A DNA stretch of 64,000 nt, from positions 12,529,187 to 12,593,186 of the forward strand of contig NC_079219.1 of NCBI RefSeq assembly GCF_029633865.1, written 5' to 3'. How positions within the stretch are numbered: position 1 is the first letter of the stretch; each line of letters starts with the position of its first letter. Shown here piece by piece: positions 1 to 10,400 of the stretch. The notes under the pieces were generated by a model that saw nothing but the letters and a program-made list of their open reading frames with translations, was not told the origin of the DNA and searched no databases. Source of the stretch: Lampris incognitus (taxonomy: Eukaryota; Chordata; Actinopteri; Lampriformes; Lampridae). The position numbers and the translations under genes were made by a program.

Positions 1-737
1 CTATGTATCCAAAATAGCTGTGTGTCTCAGAAGAAAATCACACCTCAGCCTCACTTAAGTGAACAAAGGTGTACCTCAAGGATCTATTTTAGCCTCTATC
101 TTATTTTCTATTTTTACAAATGACTTAGGTCATGGAATAAATTCAGCTAAGATTCGTTTGTTTGTGGATGACACAATTGTTTATACAGTGGCACCCTCTT
201 TGAATCATGCCATAGAGCTTTTCAATCACTGCAGCTTTCACTGTTAAAATTAAAACTGGTCCTAAATAATTTTTTTTTTAAAAAAGACCAAATATATGAC
301 CTTCACTCGTTCTCACTCTAAAGCAGCTGATCAAACTATCTTGACATTATAAGGTACATTTAAAGAAAGACCCATTTCTTACAAATACTTAGGCATATGC
401 CTTGATGAAAAGTTGGTTTTTAACCCAGCTATGGGTTAAATAGTGCCGCCTAGTGGATACCTCGGGAGAGGACTAGGTTACGGGAGTAATGCCCTACAGA
501 AAATCAACATCTACAGCGCTGTTGTTTTTTGTTTTTCTTGCCCTTTTGTATTAGTTTAAGTTGGAGTTTACTGCTGGCGTTGTTTGGCTGCCGCTTCTCC
601 CTCTCATAGCCCTCCCCTTCCCATCCACCCCTGTATGTTTGTGTTATGTTTATCTGTTGTCTTGTTTCACCTCCGTTTATTGTACAGTGACTCTGAGTGT
701 TAGAAAAGTGCTATACAAGTTTGATTTTTTTTAAAAT

Positions 738-862
738 TTATTATCCATCCATCCATCCATCCATTATTCAAACCGCTTATCCTGCTCTCAGGGTTGCGGG
801 GATGCTGGCGCCTATACCAGCAGTCATTAGGCGGCAGCGGGGAGATGCCCTGGACAGGCCAC
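738..862 (-). mobile_element. SINE family 2 fragment (tail end)
   Basis: This begins with (ATCC)n and continues with the segment reading 'accgcttatcctgctctcag', which recurs at 18808, 23055, 39690, 50120 and 58210. Only the tail and part of the body remain. It lies between two LINE pieces, so it inserted into the LINE. Confidence 0.75.
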
Positions 863-1156
863 CAAACCATCACAGGGAATTTTTATTATTATTATAATTA
901 TTATCATTATTAATGTGCACATTGAAATCTATTGAAAAAATCTTGGTCCTAAATTGGGCTATTTTTCCTGTTTAAAAAAAAGGCTTTCCATTTGAAGCAA
1001 AAAAGAAAATTGTTCAAAGCTTATTTCTATCTGCATTAGACTATGGTGATGTGATTTACATGCATGCAACATCACCCCTACCAAAAAAAATGGGATTCTG
1101 CATATCATGCTGCATTACTTTTTGTAACAAGTGCAAGCTCATGCACTCACCATTGC

Positions 1157-1600
1157 ATTTTATAATAATAATAATAATAATAAAAATAATAATGGATTAC
1201 ATTTATATAGCACTTTATCTTGACATCCAAAGCACTTCGCAGTAAAGGGCGGAAACTCATTTCAACCACCACCAATGTGTAGCACCCACCTGGGTGATCC
1301 ACGGCAGCCATTTTGCACCAGAACGCTCACCACATATCAGCTTGAGGTGGAGAGGGAGGAATCATAGAGTGAATTACAGGGGGGGGGGGGTGATTAGGTG
1401 GCCAGATGGAGAGAGCCAGGTTGGGAATTTTGCCAGGACACCGGGGGACCCCCTACTCTTTGCGATAAGTGCCATGGGATCTTTAATGACCACAGTGAGT
1501 CAGGACCTCGGTTTAACGTCTCATCTGAAGGACGGACGTCTCATCCGTTGTCTCGTCCTTCGTATGAGATGTTTTATACGGCTCTTTAGGATGGTCCTCT
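1157..1600. repeat. Unclassified interspersed repeat with ATA-rich end
   Basis: An (ATA)n-like stretch at 1163-1195 is followed by about 400 bp with the 'atttatatagcactttat' motif often seen at the end of fish SINE-like or 3'-end repeats. It splits the LINE frame, which resumes near 1610. No terminal inverted repeat or clear target duplication was found, so the class is left open. Confidence 0.45.
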
Positions 1601-1997
1601 CTATACCAGAGGAGGAAAATAAACATGATGCTATATTTATTGCCAAGACATTGTTGGGTAAACTACCTACTTATATCTCCAAGCTTTTATCCCGTCAGAC
1701 AAGTAACTGTAGCACTAGACTTACTACTCAGATTCTTTTTCAGTGTCCCCAGGGTGCACTTACAGCTTGGTAAAACGGCTTTCTCCTTTTATACACCTTG
1801 GGAATGGAATGAGCTGCAAAATACCATTACCGCAGAAGCGCTCCTTGCTTTGAATACTTTTAAAGGTCTTTTACAAACTGCCCTGAATGAAACATGTTGC
1901 TGTTTTACATAATCCTTGACTTGAGGTGGGCTGTGTTATGGATAGCGCTGGTATGGCTTGTGCCTCTCTTCTTTTACTATTTCTCTTGTGTAGCTTT

Positions 1998-2041
<44 letters not shown>

Positions 2042-2044
<3 letters not shown>

Positions 2045-3655
2045 TACCGTTCAAAAGTTTGGGATCACCCAAACAATTTTGTGTTTTCCATGAAAAGTCA
2101 CACTTATTCACCACCATATGTTGTGAAATGAATAGAAAATAGAGTCAAGACATTGACAAGGTTAGAAATAATGATTTGTATTTGAAATAAGATTTTTTTA
2201 CATCAAACTTTGCTTTCGTCAAAGAATCCTCCATTTGCAGCAATTACAGCATTGCAGACCTTTGGCATTCTAGCCTTTAATTTGTTGAGGTAATCTGGAG
2301 AAATTGCACCCCACGCTTCCAGAAGCAGCTCCCACAAGTTGGATTGGTTGGATGGGCACTTCTTGCGTACCATACGGTCAAGCTGCTCCCACAACAGCTC
2401 AATGGGGTTCAGATCTGGTGACTGCGCTGGCCACTCCATTACCGATAGAATACCAGCTGCCTGCTTCTGCTCTAAATAGTTCTTGCACAATTTGGAGGTG
2501 TGTTTAGGGTCATTGTCCTGTTGTAGGATGAAATTGGCTCCAATCAAGCGCTGTCCACTGGGTATGGCATGGCGTTGCAAAATGGAGTGATAGCCTTCCT
2601 TATTCAGAATCCCTTTTACCCTGTACAAATCTCCCACCTTACCAGCACCAAAGCAACCCCAGACCATCACATTACCTCCACCATGCTTAACAGATGGCGT
2701 CAGGCATTCTTCCAGCATCTTTTCATTTGTTCTGCGTCTCACAAACGTTCTTCTTTGTGATCCAAACACCTCAAACTTGGATTCATCCGTCCACAACACT
2801 TTTTTCCAGTCTTCCTCTGTCCAATGTCTGTGTTCTTTTGCCCATCTTAATCTTTTTCTTTTATTGGTCAGTCTCAGATATGGCTTTTTCTTTGCCACTC
2901 TGCCCTGAAGCCCAGAATCCCGCAGCCGCCTCTTCACTGTAGATGTTGACACTGGTGTTTTGCGGGTACTATTTAATGAAGATGCCAGTTGGGGACCTGT
3001 GAGGCGTCTGTTTCTCAAACTAGAGACTCTAATGTACTTATCTTCTTGCTCAGTTGTGCAACGCGGCCTCCCACTTCTTTTTCTACTCTGGTTAGAGCCT
3101 GTTTGTGCTGTCCTCTGAAGGGAGTAGTACACACCGGTGTAGGAAATCTTCAATTTCTTAGCAATTTCTCGCATGGAATAGCCTTCATTTCTAAGAACAA
3201 GAATAGACTGTCGAGTTTCAGATGAAAGTTCTCTTTTTCTGGCCATTTTGAGCGTTTAATTGACCCCACAAATGTGATGCTCCAGAAACTCAATCTGCTC
3301 AAAGGAAGGTCAGTTTTGTAGCTTCTGTAACGAGCTAAACTGTTTTCAGATGTGTGAACATGATTGCACAAGGGTTTTCTAATCATCAAATAGCCTTCTG
3401 AGCCAATGAGCAAACACATTGTACCATTAGAACACTGGAGTGATAGTTGCTTGAAATGGGCCTCTATACACCTATGTAGATATTGCACCAAAAACCAGAC
3501 ATTTGCAGCTAGAATAGTCATTTACCACATTAGCAATGTATAGAGTGTATTTCTTTAAAGTTAAGACTAGTTTAAAGTTATCTTCATTGAAAAGTACAGT
3601 GCTTTTCCTTCAAAAATATGGACATTTCAATGTGATCCCAAACTTTTGAACGGTA

Positions 3656-3658
<3 letters not shown>
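2042..3658 (-). mobile_element. Tc1/mariner transposon, apparently complete, DD38E type
   Basis: The ends are perfect terminal inverted repeats of 27 bp: 2042-2068 begins CACTACCGTTCAAAAG, and 3632-3658 is its reverse complement. TA dinucleotides flank both ends, as expected for this superfamily. The 1617-bp body holds one uninterrupted transposase frame on the - strand. The D-to-E spacing of 38 residues fits the 'Intruder' (DD38E) sibling group of Tc1 elements described in animals. The match to that family is inferred from spacing and length, not from an alignment. Confidence 0.93.
2203..3246 (-). CDS. Tc1-like DDE transposase, intact ORF
   Basis: This 347-residue protein is close to the usual 340 aa for Tc1 transposases. 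It would cut and paste its own element in the nucleus. Residues 1-55 form a paired-like helix-turn-helix (EGYSMREIAKKLKISYTGVY), and a second HTH lies at about 60-115, with the basic GRPR motif (residues 59-62) between the two. The catalytic residues are D154 (WTDESKF), D244 (QQDNDPKHT) and E283 (SPDLNPIE). There are 38 residues between the last two, rather than the 34 of Sleeping Beauty-like elements. No stop or frameshift is seen from ATG to stop. The start is the first Met, directly before the basic ARKRELS. It may be active; that is inference. Confidence 0.92.
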   Translation of the reverse strand: MARKRELSSETRQSILVLRNEGYSMREIAKKLKISYTGVYYSLQRTAQTGSNQSRKRSGRPRCTTEQEDKYIRVSSLRNRRLTGPQLASSLNSTRKTPVSTSTVKRRLRDSGLQGRVAKKKPYLRLTNKRKRLRWAKEHRHWTEEDWKKVLWTDESKFEVFGSQRRTFVRRRTNEKMLEECLTPSVKHGGGNVMVWGCFGAGKVGDLYRVKGILNKEGYHSILQRHAIPSGQRLIGANFILQQDNDPKHTSKLCKNYLEQKQAAGILSVMEWPAQSPDLNPIELLWEQLDRMVRKKCPSNQSNLWELLLEAWGAISPDYLNKLKARMPKVCNAVIAANGGFFDESKV

Positions 3659-3696
<38 letters not shown>

Positions 3697-3782
3697 GTGT
3701 GTTCTGTCATGTTAAATTGTTTTTTTGTGTGAAACTGCTTATGCTGCCGTCCTGACCAGGACTCCCTGGAAAAAGAGATCTT

Positions 3783-4050
3783 GCGGGCGGCATGGCTCAG
3801 GAGGTAGAGCAAGTCGTCTAGAAATCGGAAGGTTTCTGGTTCGATCCCTGGCTCCTCCAGAGAGCATGTCGAAGTGTCCTTGAGCAAGACACTGAACCCC
3901 CTAACTGCTCCTGATGAGCAGGATGGCGCCTTGCATGGCAGCCTCCACCATCAGTGTCAGTCAGAATGTGTGTGTGAACAGGTGAATGTGAGACATACGC
4001 CGTAAAGCACTTTGAGTGGTCGGTAGACTAGAAAAGTGCTATAAATAAAT
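3783..4050 (+). mobile_element. tRNA-derived SINE (family 3)
   Basis: The head is tRNA-like, with an A-box-like TGGCTCAGGAGGTAGAGC at 3793-3810 and a B box GGTTCGATCCC at 3838-3848. The body follows with 'tgagcaagacactgaacccc' and 'aaaagtgctataaataaatg' near 4030, a 3' end also seen near 690-715. This is a common fish SINE architecture. No protein is encoded. Confidence 0.75.
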
Positions 4051-4121
4051 GCAGTCAGTTTAACATTTACAATTTGTATCTCAGTGGGACCTTCCTGGCT
4101 AAATAAAGGATAAATAGCATT

Positions 4122-4552
4122 TGGGTGGCGTGGCGGTCTATTCCGTTGCCTGCCAACATGGGGATCACCGGTTCAAATCCCTGTGTTACCCCCAGCTTGG
4201 TCAGGCATCCCTACAAACACAACTGGCCGTGTCTGCGGGTGGGAAGCCGGCTGTGGGTATGTGTCCTGGTCGCTGCACTAGCGCCTCCTCTGGTCAGTCG
4301 GGGCGCTTGTTTGGAGGGGAGAGGGAACTGGGGGGAATAGCGTGATCCTCCCACATGCTAAGTCCCCCTGGCGAAACTCCTCACTGTCAGGTGAAAAGAA
4401 GCGGCTGGCGACTCCACATGTATCGGAGGAGGCATGTGGTAGTCTGCAGCCCTACCCAGATCGGCGGAGGGGGGTGGAGCAGCGACCGGGACGGCTCAGA
4501 AGAGTGGGGTAACTGGCCGGATACAATTGGGGAGGAAAAAAAGGGGGGGGGA
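4122..4552 (+). mobile_element. SINE family 1, near full length
   Basis: The tRNA-like head reads 'ggcgtggcggtctattccgt', followed by a degenerate B box (GGTTCAAATCC). The body has the family motifs 'gtcgctgcactagcgcctcc' and 'cggaggaggcatgtggtagt' and ends in 'acaattggggagg' plus poly-G/A. Eight further copies lie in this window. Confidence 0.85.
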
Positions 4553-5019
4553 ATAAATAATAAAGTAAATAAGTAAAGTAATAAAGTAAATAAGTAAGTA
4601 ATAAAGTTAATAAGGATGAATAAAAATAATACAGACAGAAATAAGTCTGTGGGACAGTTAGCTTCATGTTAGTTAGTTTTAAAATATTCTATATAGAGTG
4701 GAAAAGTATTCAAAACTGTAGATTGGAAACATACTGCAAAGCAAAGCTATGTACAGCTATATACAATTTGCTTCCACACCACATTCACCAAATTTCCAAC
4801 CCTCAAAGCAGCGGGTATAAATTCTTCTGATGATAGCACAACCACATAATTGTCACGAGACATGACAGGTGAACATGGCACACGTAGCTGTGGGAGTCTA
4901 GCTGTATGTGGTGGCGGGTGCTGTGGAGGCTGAAGCAACACCGGGCTAGGCAACAGCAGCAGCGGCATTAATGAGACATGGGAAAGGAGTGTTAAGCCTG
5001 TGAGTTTGGTCTCTTTCAG
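4553..5019. other. Kirrel intron sequence, nothing recognised
   Basis: AT-rich SINE tail, then unique-looking sequence up to the splice acceptor at 5018-5019. No exon or repeat could be supported. Confidence 0.5.
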
Positions 5020-5168
5020 ATGGTCAAAGGGGGGAGTTCCCATCTCGGAAGCCAATGGCGACAGTCTTGAGGTAACGGTGGATCATTCCTACTTCACCGA
5101 CCCCGTCTCCTGCGAGGTGTCCAACTCCGTGGGAAGCACCAATGTCAGCACCCTGGTCGATGTCCAAT
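5020..5168 (+). CDS. kirrel3l: kirrel exon: C-terminal half of Ig3
   Basis: Acceptor ctctttcag, donor gtgagt. It encodes WSKGGVPI...[20 protein letters not shown], with the second Ig cysteine in VSCEV. It starts and ends inside split codons (last nucleotide T completes Phe with the next exon). Confidence 0.93.
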
Positions 5169-5510
5169 GTGAGTTTTGATGTTGACAAAACTTAGTGCTT
5201 TATATAGTTCAGTCACATATTCTGATTTTCCACGGCATACTGTGCATGGGACCGGTTCTTCGTTGGTGAATATGACTGACGGCCTGTCTTGTTCTCTCCT
5301 AGTTGGCCCCAGGCTGCTATCAGAGCCCAAGCCCATGACTGTGGACATAGGGATGGACGCAGCCTTCACATGTGCCTGGACAGGGAATCCTCCCCTGACC
5401 TTAGCCTGGACTAAGCAGGGCTCCAGTGTGGTAAGGCAACAAAACACAATGCAACACCTCTTCTTAGTGGTAAAGCTTCAACACCTCCCCCCTCAACACT
5501 ACCCATCAAA

Positions 5511-5587
<77 letters not shown>

Positions 5588-5811
5588 TGTGGTACAGAGC
5601 CTTAAGGCATAAACCCCTCGCACTTTTCATCCACACATTCGCTTGTCGACTGAATCTTCATCACCTCCCCTCGACATGCTCCCCGAGGACCCAAGCCTCC
5701 TCCGCAAGCTGTCCGCACACCAGCAGATTCATACAGCGTAACCGGGGCAACTGACATTCTGTCAATAAGAATTTGACCAGAAAAATCAGTCAATCAACCA
5801 GTCATTTAATC

Positions 5812-5842
<31 letters not shown>

Positions 5843-7354
5843 CTCAATCAACCAACCAATCAATCAGCGCACCACATGTTAAAACAACACACAAATTAAA
5901 AAAACAAACAGAATTGCATCATGCTCCGTAACCTGTGGAGCAGCATCTCAGCTTCTCCAACATTAAAATGACCTGACACCCACCAGACTATCCATTTCCT
6001 CAAAGCCAATTCCATGGGAGAAAATGAATGTGACACTCGCACCTATACTTTGCATCATCCTGGTAAAAGTCTTCCACTTCAGCACATCAATGGCAGCATC
6101 TCTTGGGAGCTTCTCTCCTGGCAGCTAATCCGATTTCTGAGGCAGTGTTGGGGAGAGGGGAGGGGAAGAGGAAAAAAAAAAAAAAAAAAAACCAAAACAC
6201 AGCTACCTATAAAGAACGCTGCAGGACGGCGTAAGCGATGCTGTCATCTCAGAGTGAACGCTTTCAGCCCCTCTGAGGCAAATGCAGAGGCATTTTTCTA
6301 ATCCACCCGCCACCACTGTGCCTCACATAGCCACAAGTAATAGATTAATTGGGTTATTCCATAAGTGTGTTGTGGGGGGGGGGTGAGAGGGGGAATGCGG
6401 AGGTGGGTAGAAGAAGGCGGGGGGGTGGTGGTAAGGGTAAATGGATTAATCACAGCTTGATGGAATAGCTGGATCAATGAGCTAAGGAGGTGAGCGAGTA
6501 TAGTAGCTGCTGCAGAGGCTAAGGGCCTGCACTCGCGCCATGAAACACGCAGCTCTGTCTCCGCTGTTTAATTACAACAGTCCCCCCCAGCAGCGTGGTC
6601 ACTCAGTGGCTGCTAGAGTGCTTAATGCTGTGATTAAAGCCCTTCACAATGAAATTAAACTCGATCCGCTCGCGTTTGTTATAACAGCCAGTCCGCCTCT
6701 GTGTTGCTGCTGCCACACCGACTCAACTTGTTTGCTGCTGCTGCTGCAAATGTAAAGGTCTCAATCCCCCTTTTCTTCCTTTGCCCCCCCCCCGTTCCCA
6801 TTCTTTCGCTTCCTTTGCCCCCCCCCCCGTTCCCATTCTTTCTCTTCCTTTGCCCCCCTGTTCCCACTCTTTCTCTTCCTTTGCCCCCCCCCCGTTCCCA
6901 TTCTTTCTCTTCCTTTGCCCCCGTTCCCACTCTTTCTCTTCCTTTGCCCCCCCCGTTCCCATTCTTTCTCTTCCTTTGCCCCCCTGTTCCCACTTTTTCT
7001 CTTCCTTTGCCCCCCGTTCCCACTCTTTCTCTCGGTCTTTCTCGATCTCTCTTTAGGTGCTTAGTAATGGTAACACTTTGCAGTTGAAGGCCGTTACCCA
7101 AGAGGATGCTGGCACCTACACTTGCAAGGCCATCGTCCCCCGTATCGGGGTGGCGGAGAGGGACGTCACCCTGACTGTTAACGGTGAGCAACAGCCGCTC
7201 GTGGTGCAGCATGGGTATCACATACGGGGGTAACACGGGGAATCTTCTGGATTGATCTCTAGCATAAATGGAGCAGAAGTCCATATCTGGGAACGCATCT
7301 TGTTTACTTGCTCATATGTCAACATTTCAAAATATTATCTCGTCCTGTTTTTTT

Positions 7355-7428
<74 letters not shown>

Positions 7429-10400
7429 CTCTTTGCATCATCTTTCTTTGTCTTTCCCTCACACCAGGCCCACCGATCATCACAGCGGATGCTACGCAGC
7501 ATGCTGTAAAGCACTCCAAGGGCAAGCTGGAGTGCCTGGTGGGAAGCAGCCCCCCTCCTGATAAGATTGTAAGTGATCGTCTTGTCTTCACTATCTACCG
7601 TTTGCTCGCGTTTGCGGGCTCACATACCCTGAGCCACTCACTCTCCAACCTGCCCGTACGAGAGAGATCACCATGTGCTTTATCTGTGCCCTCACCCTCA
7701 CACCCTCACACCCTCACACCTGTACATATGCTAACAAATGCGCGCACACACACACACCGCGTAGTTACACACAAGTACACAAAGGGGCACACCTGTCCAC
7801 ACATGCATATAATCGCACACACATACACCGAGGATGAGAGGGATAGTCAAGTTGGTTGGGCTTTGGGGGACTGGCTTCCTGCAGGGTTCAGCCAAACCGC
7901 GTTCAATTAGTGGCCCATCAGGCATCAGTCGGCTGACCCCATTGAACCGCTGAACGTAGGCTGGGCTGGAAGAGGATAATTAGGGTCTGAGGAGGAGTGT
8001 GAGACAGGTGCACTATTGGCCTCGTGCTGAAGACAGCAGAGAAGAACCTTATTTTCTAACATTGCCTCCCCTCAGCCCCCCCCCCCCCCTCAGGCCTCAC
8101 CTGCAGGGAAGACATGGGAGGCAGCTTAAACATGAGCCTGTGAGCTGTGTCAGCCAGGGGGCATAATAGAGGTCAAGGGGAGAGAAGGCACATCAGAAAG
8201 AAATTTTTGCAGTGTTCAGTCAGAGGCTAGCAGGGATTTAAGGATGAAGAGCTCAGGCAGCATACACTCTAATTAGGGATTCCTTATTGAATAAAAATAT
8301 TACTAACTCTACGTGGACTTGTTGTCTCTCCTCCCTCCAGGTGTGGACATTTGGAGACATGAGCCTATCATCGGGTTCCTCTACTGGTCGTTTTTCAGTG
8401 CAGACCGTGACCAGCAATCACGGAGTCGTATCTTCTCTGGTGCTGTCTGAGACGCTGGCCCAGGACTTCCAGCTGCGCTACAACTGCACTGCCTGGAACC
8501 GCTTCGGCACCGGCACAGCCTTGGTCACTCTGAAGGAACAAGGTAAAGACCGACCGGGGTGCTTACCTTCATCAGTACCCACCAAAAGCTTCATTTCAAC
8601 CCTTGTGGTTGAAGGGGGGGACAGACTGGGTGAAAAGTGGAGCACCCATCTCAAGCTTATCTTAATTATACTCCTCTAATCGATATAATCTAATCAGCAG
8701 ATGGTCCCTTTAATGAATGCATTCACCCCATAACATAGATATTGATTGGAGACTAAAGTAAATTAAAAGAACCCACAGGTGTCCTGGGCTGGGCTCCTAT
8801 TTTCTATCTGTTTGACAGTCTGGCGCAGTATCTCAGACTCCAAACCTTGTAAGTGATCTTAAAATAAGGTAGCGGTGCTCTTACTACACACTGGCACTGG
8901 TGGAAACCTTTGTTGCAGCAGACACCAAAAATAAGGTCCTCGCCACTAATTTGCATCAACGTAGCAGAGCAGGGTCTCAAGAGAACCGGGCAGCGGTATC
9001 TCCTGGAATCTCTAATTAGATTACTGTCTATTGCTTCATTGCATGTCAGGCCTTGTTACCCTTCTTTCAGAGAGATTAGAGACAATAGCCAGGCTGTGGG
9101 ACACTGAGCTGCATGCATGACTTGTATGCTGGCGCTTAGCAGGCCAGGGCTTACCACAGATGAATTTATATAGGCGCTGGCATTTTTCCGGGATTAGGAA
9201 GGGTGAATGAATGGATCTGTTTCTTTCTCTTGCCCTCTGATCTTTAAGATGCTAACTTTGACAGTTTTTTTTCTCTCCTCCCTCTCATTTTACCCCCTCT
9301 CCTTTTTCTCTCTCTCTTCCTCCACTACTGTTCTTATCTTACAGAGGCCCTGCCAATGTTGATCATTGTTGGTGCTACAGTGGGTGGAGGCTGTGTCCTC
9401 CTCATCTGTGTCATCACTTTGGTCTCCCTCTGCTGCAGGCACACTGGCAAAGGTGAGCTCAACGGTTAGTATGTGCCAGAGAGGGTCAACAGGCAATTCT
9501 TCAAATCAGATGGATGAAATCCTCTTTCATTCGCGGTTTGAGAATTGTGCCAGGGGTATTTCTTCTGTGCAGCTTCATACACAATCCTGAAGCGAACCAG
9601 AATTTACACCGTTGAAAATAACATGCTAAATTCATCTTGTACTTCCTGGAAGACGTGTGTTATTCATCAAGGGTACAATTTTTTTTGGGGGGTCCCTTAT
9701 AGGTAAGAAGTGCACACGTCTTTCGAAGAGTGACATCAGAGTTCAGATCGTTCACAGCGATCACAACGCAACACGGGGGAATGACGATGAGGAGGATGTC
9801 AAAGAGCCCATGGTAAATTCCTTTCTCTCTGCTCCCGGGCTACCACATATATCTCTACTCATGTTGAGAGAAAATTCCCAATGACACTGTGGTGTCATGC
9901 ACTGCCATTTAAAAAAAAAAATTTTTTTCTTCCTACGTTTTGTTCTCGATCGAGTGAAGCGCTGTTCAACCTTTTAATTCTTGGATACGTCTGGTCTTCC
10001 CTCAGGCTCCAAACAGCAGCGAGTCTCCTGGGACTTCGCGCACAGAACACAGCGACCTTCTGGAGGAGGAGGAGGATGAGCGATCGGACATCAAGGTAAA
10101 CCCCTAAAAAAAAAATCCAACTTAAAAAAAAAAAGCTCAGTTGAAGAAACTCCCCGATAGCGAGCATTCATTGCTTTTGTCCTTGATACTGTAACGAGCA
10201 CAGACTACTAGACTCGCTAGCCCTTGGCTAACGGGTCGGACCCTTTAGTTGACTGGTTCGTGCAGTCCCTCGTGGTCTGGGATGCCCGGGTTCGGTTCCC
10301 GGCTGACGTCGCTATTGGTGTCAGAAGTGGGATGTGAGACCGTGAGGCCATAGGGAGTGCGTGCGCCCAGGGGCGTGGGGGAACTGATATGCTGAAGGAG

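Larger units (their letters stand above)
1..1910 (+). pseudogene. LINE reverse-transcriptase fragments, interrupted by nested repeats
   Basis: Three pieces of one non-LTR retrotransposon reading frame can be seen. At 59-247 the frame contains GVPQGSILASILFSIF and the active-site-like FVDDT, the palm motifs of LINE reverse transcriptase. At about 985-1075 it resumes with an 'SALDYGDVIYMHATS'-type segment, and at 1610-1910 with the C-terminal 'KTAFSFYTPWEWNELQN' block typical of fish L2/Rex-like ORF2. The frame is broken by stops and by inserted repeats at about 430-960 and 1157-1600, so it is a dead copy. The DD of the catalytic box is present but the enzyme is not intact. The family assignment beyond 'LINE' is inference. 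Confidence 0.75.
1999..3692. repeat. (TA)n microsatellite split by a Tc1-like insertion
   Basis: An (AT)n tract at 1999-2041 and another at 3659-3692 directly abut the two ends of the Tc1-like element. Tc1/mariner elements insert at TA, so the simplest reading is one TA microsatellite opened by the transposon. Confidence 0.85.

Noticed and set aside
6679..7284. 201-codon ORF on the - strand with [13 protein letters not shown] repeats
   Set aside because: It is the translated minisatellite plus the antisense of a kirrel exon.
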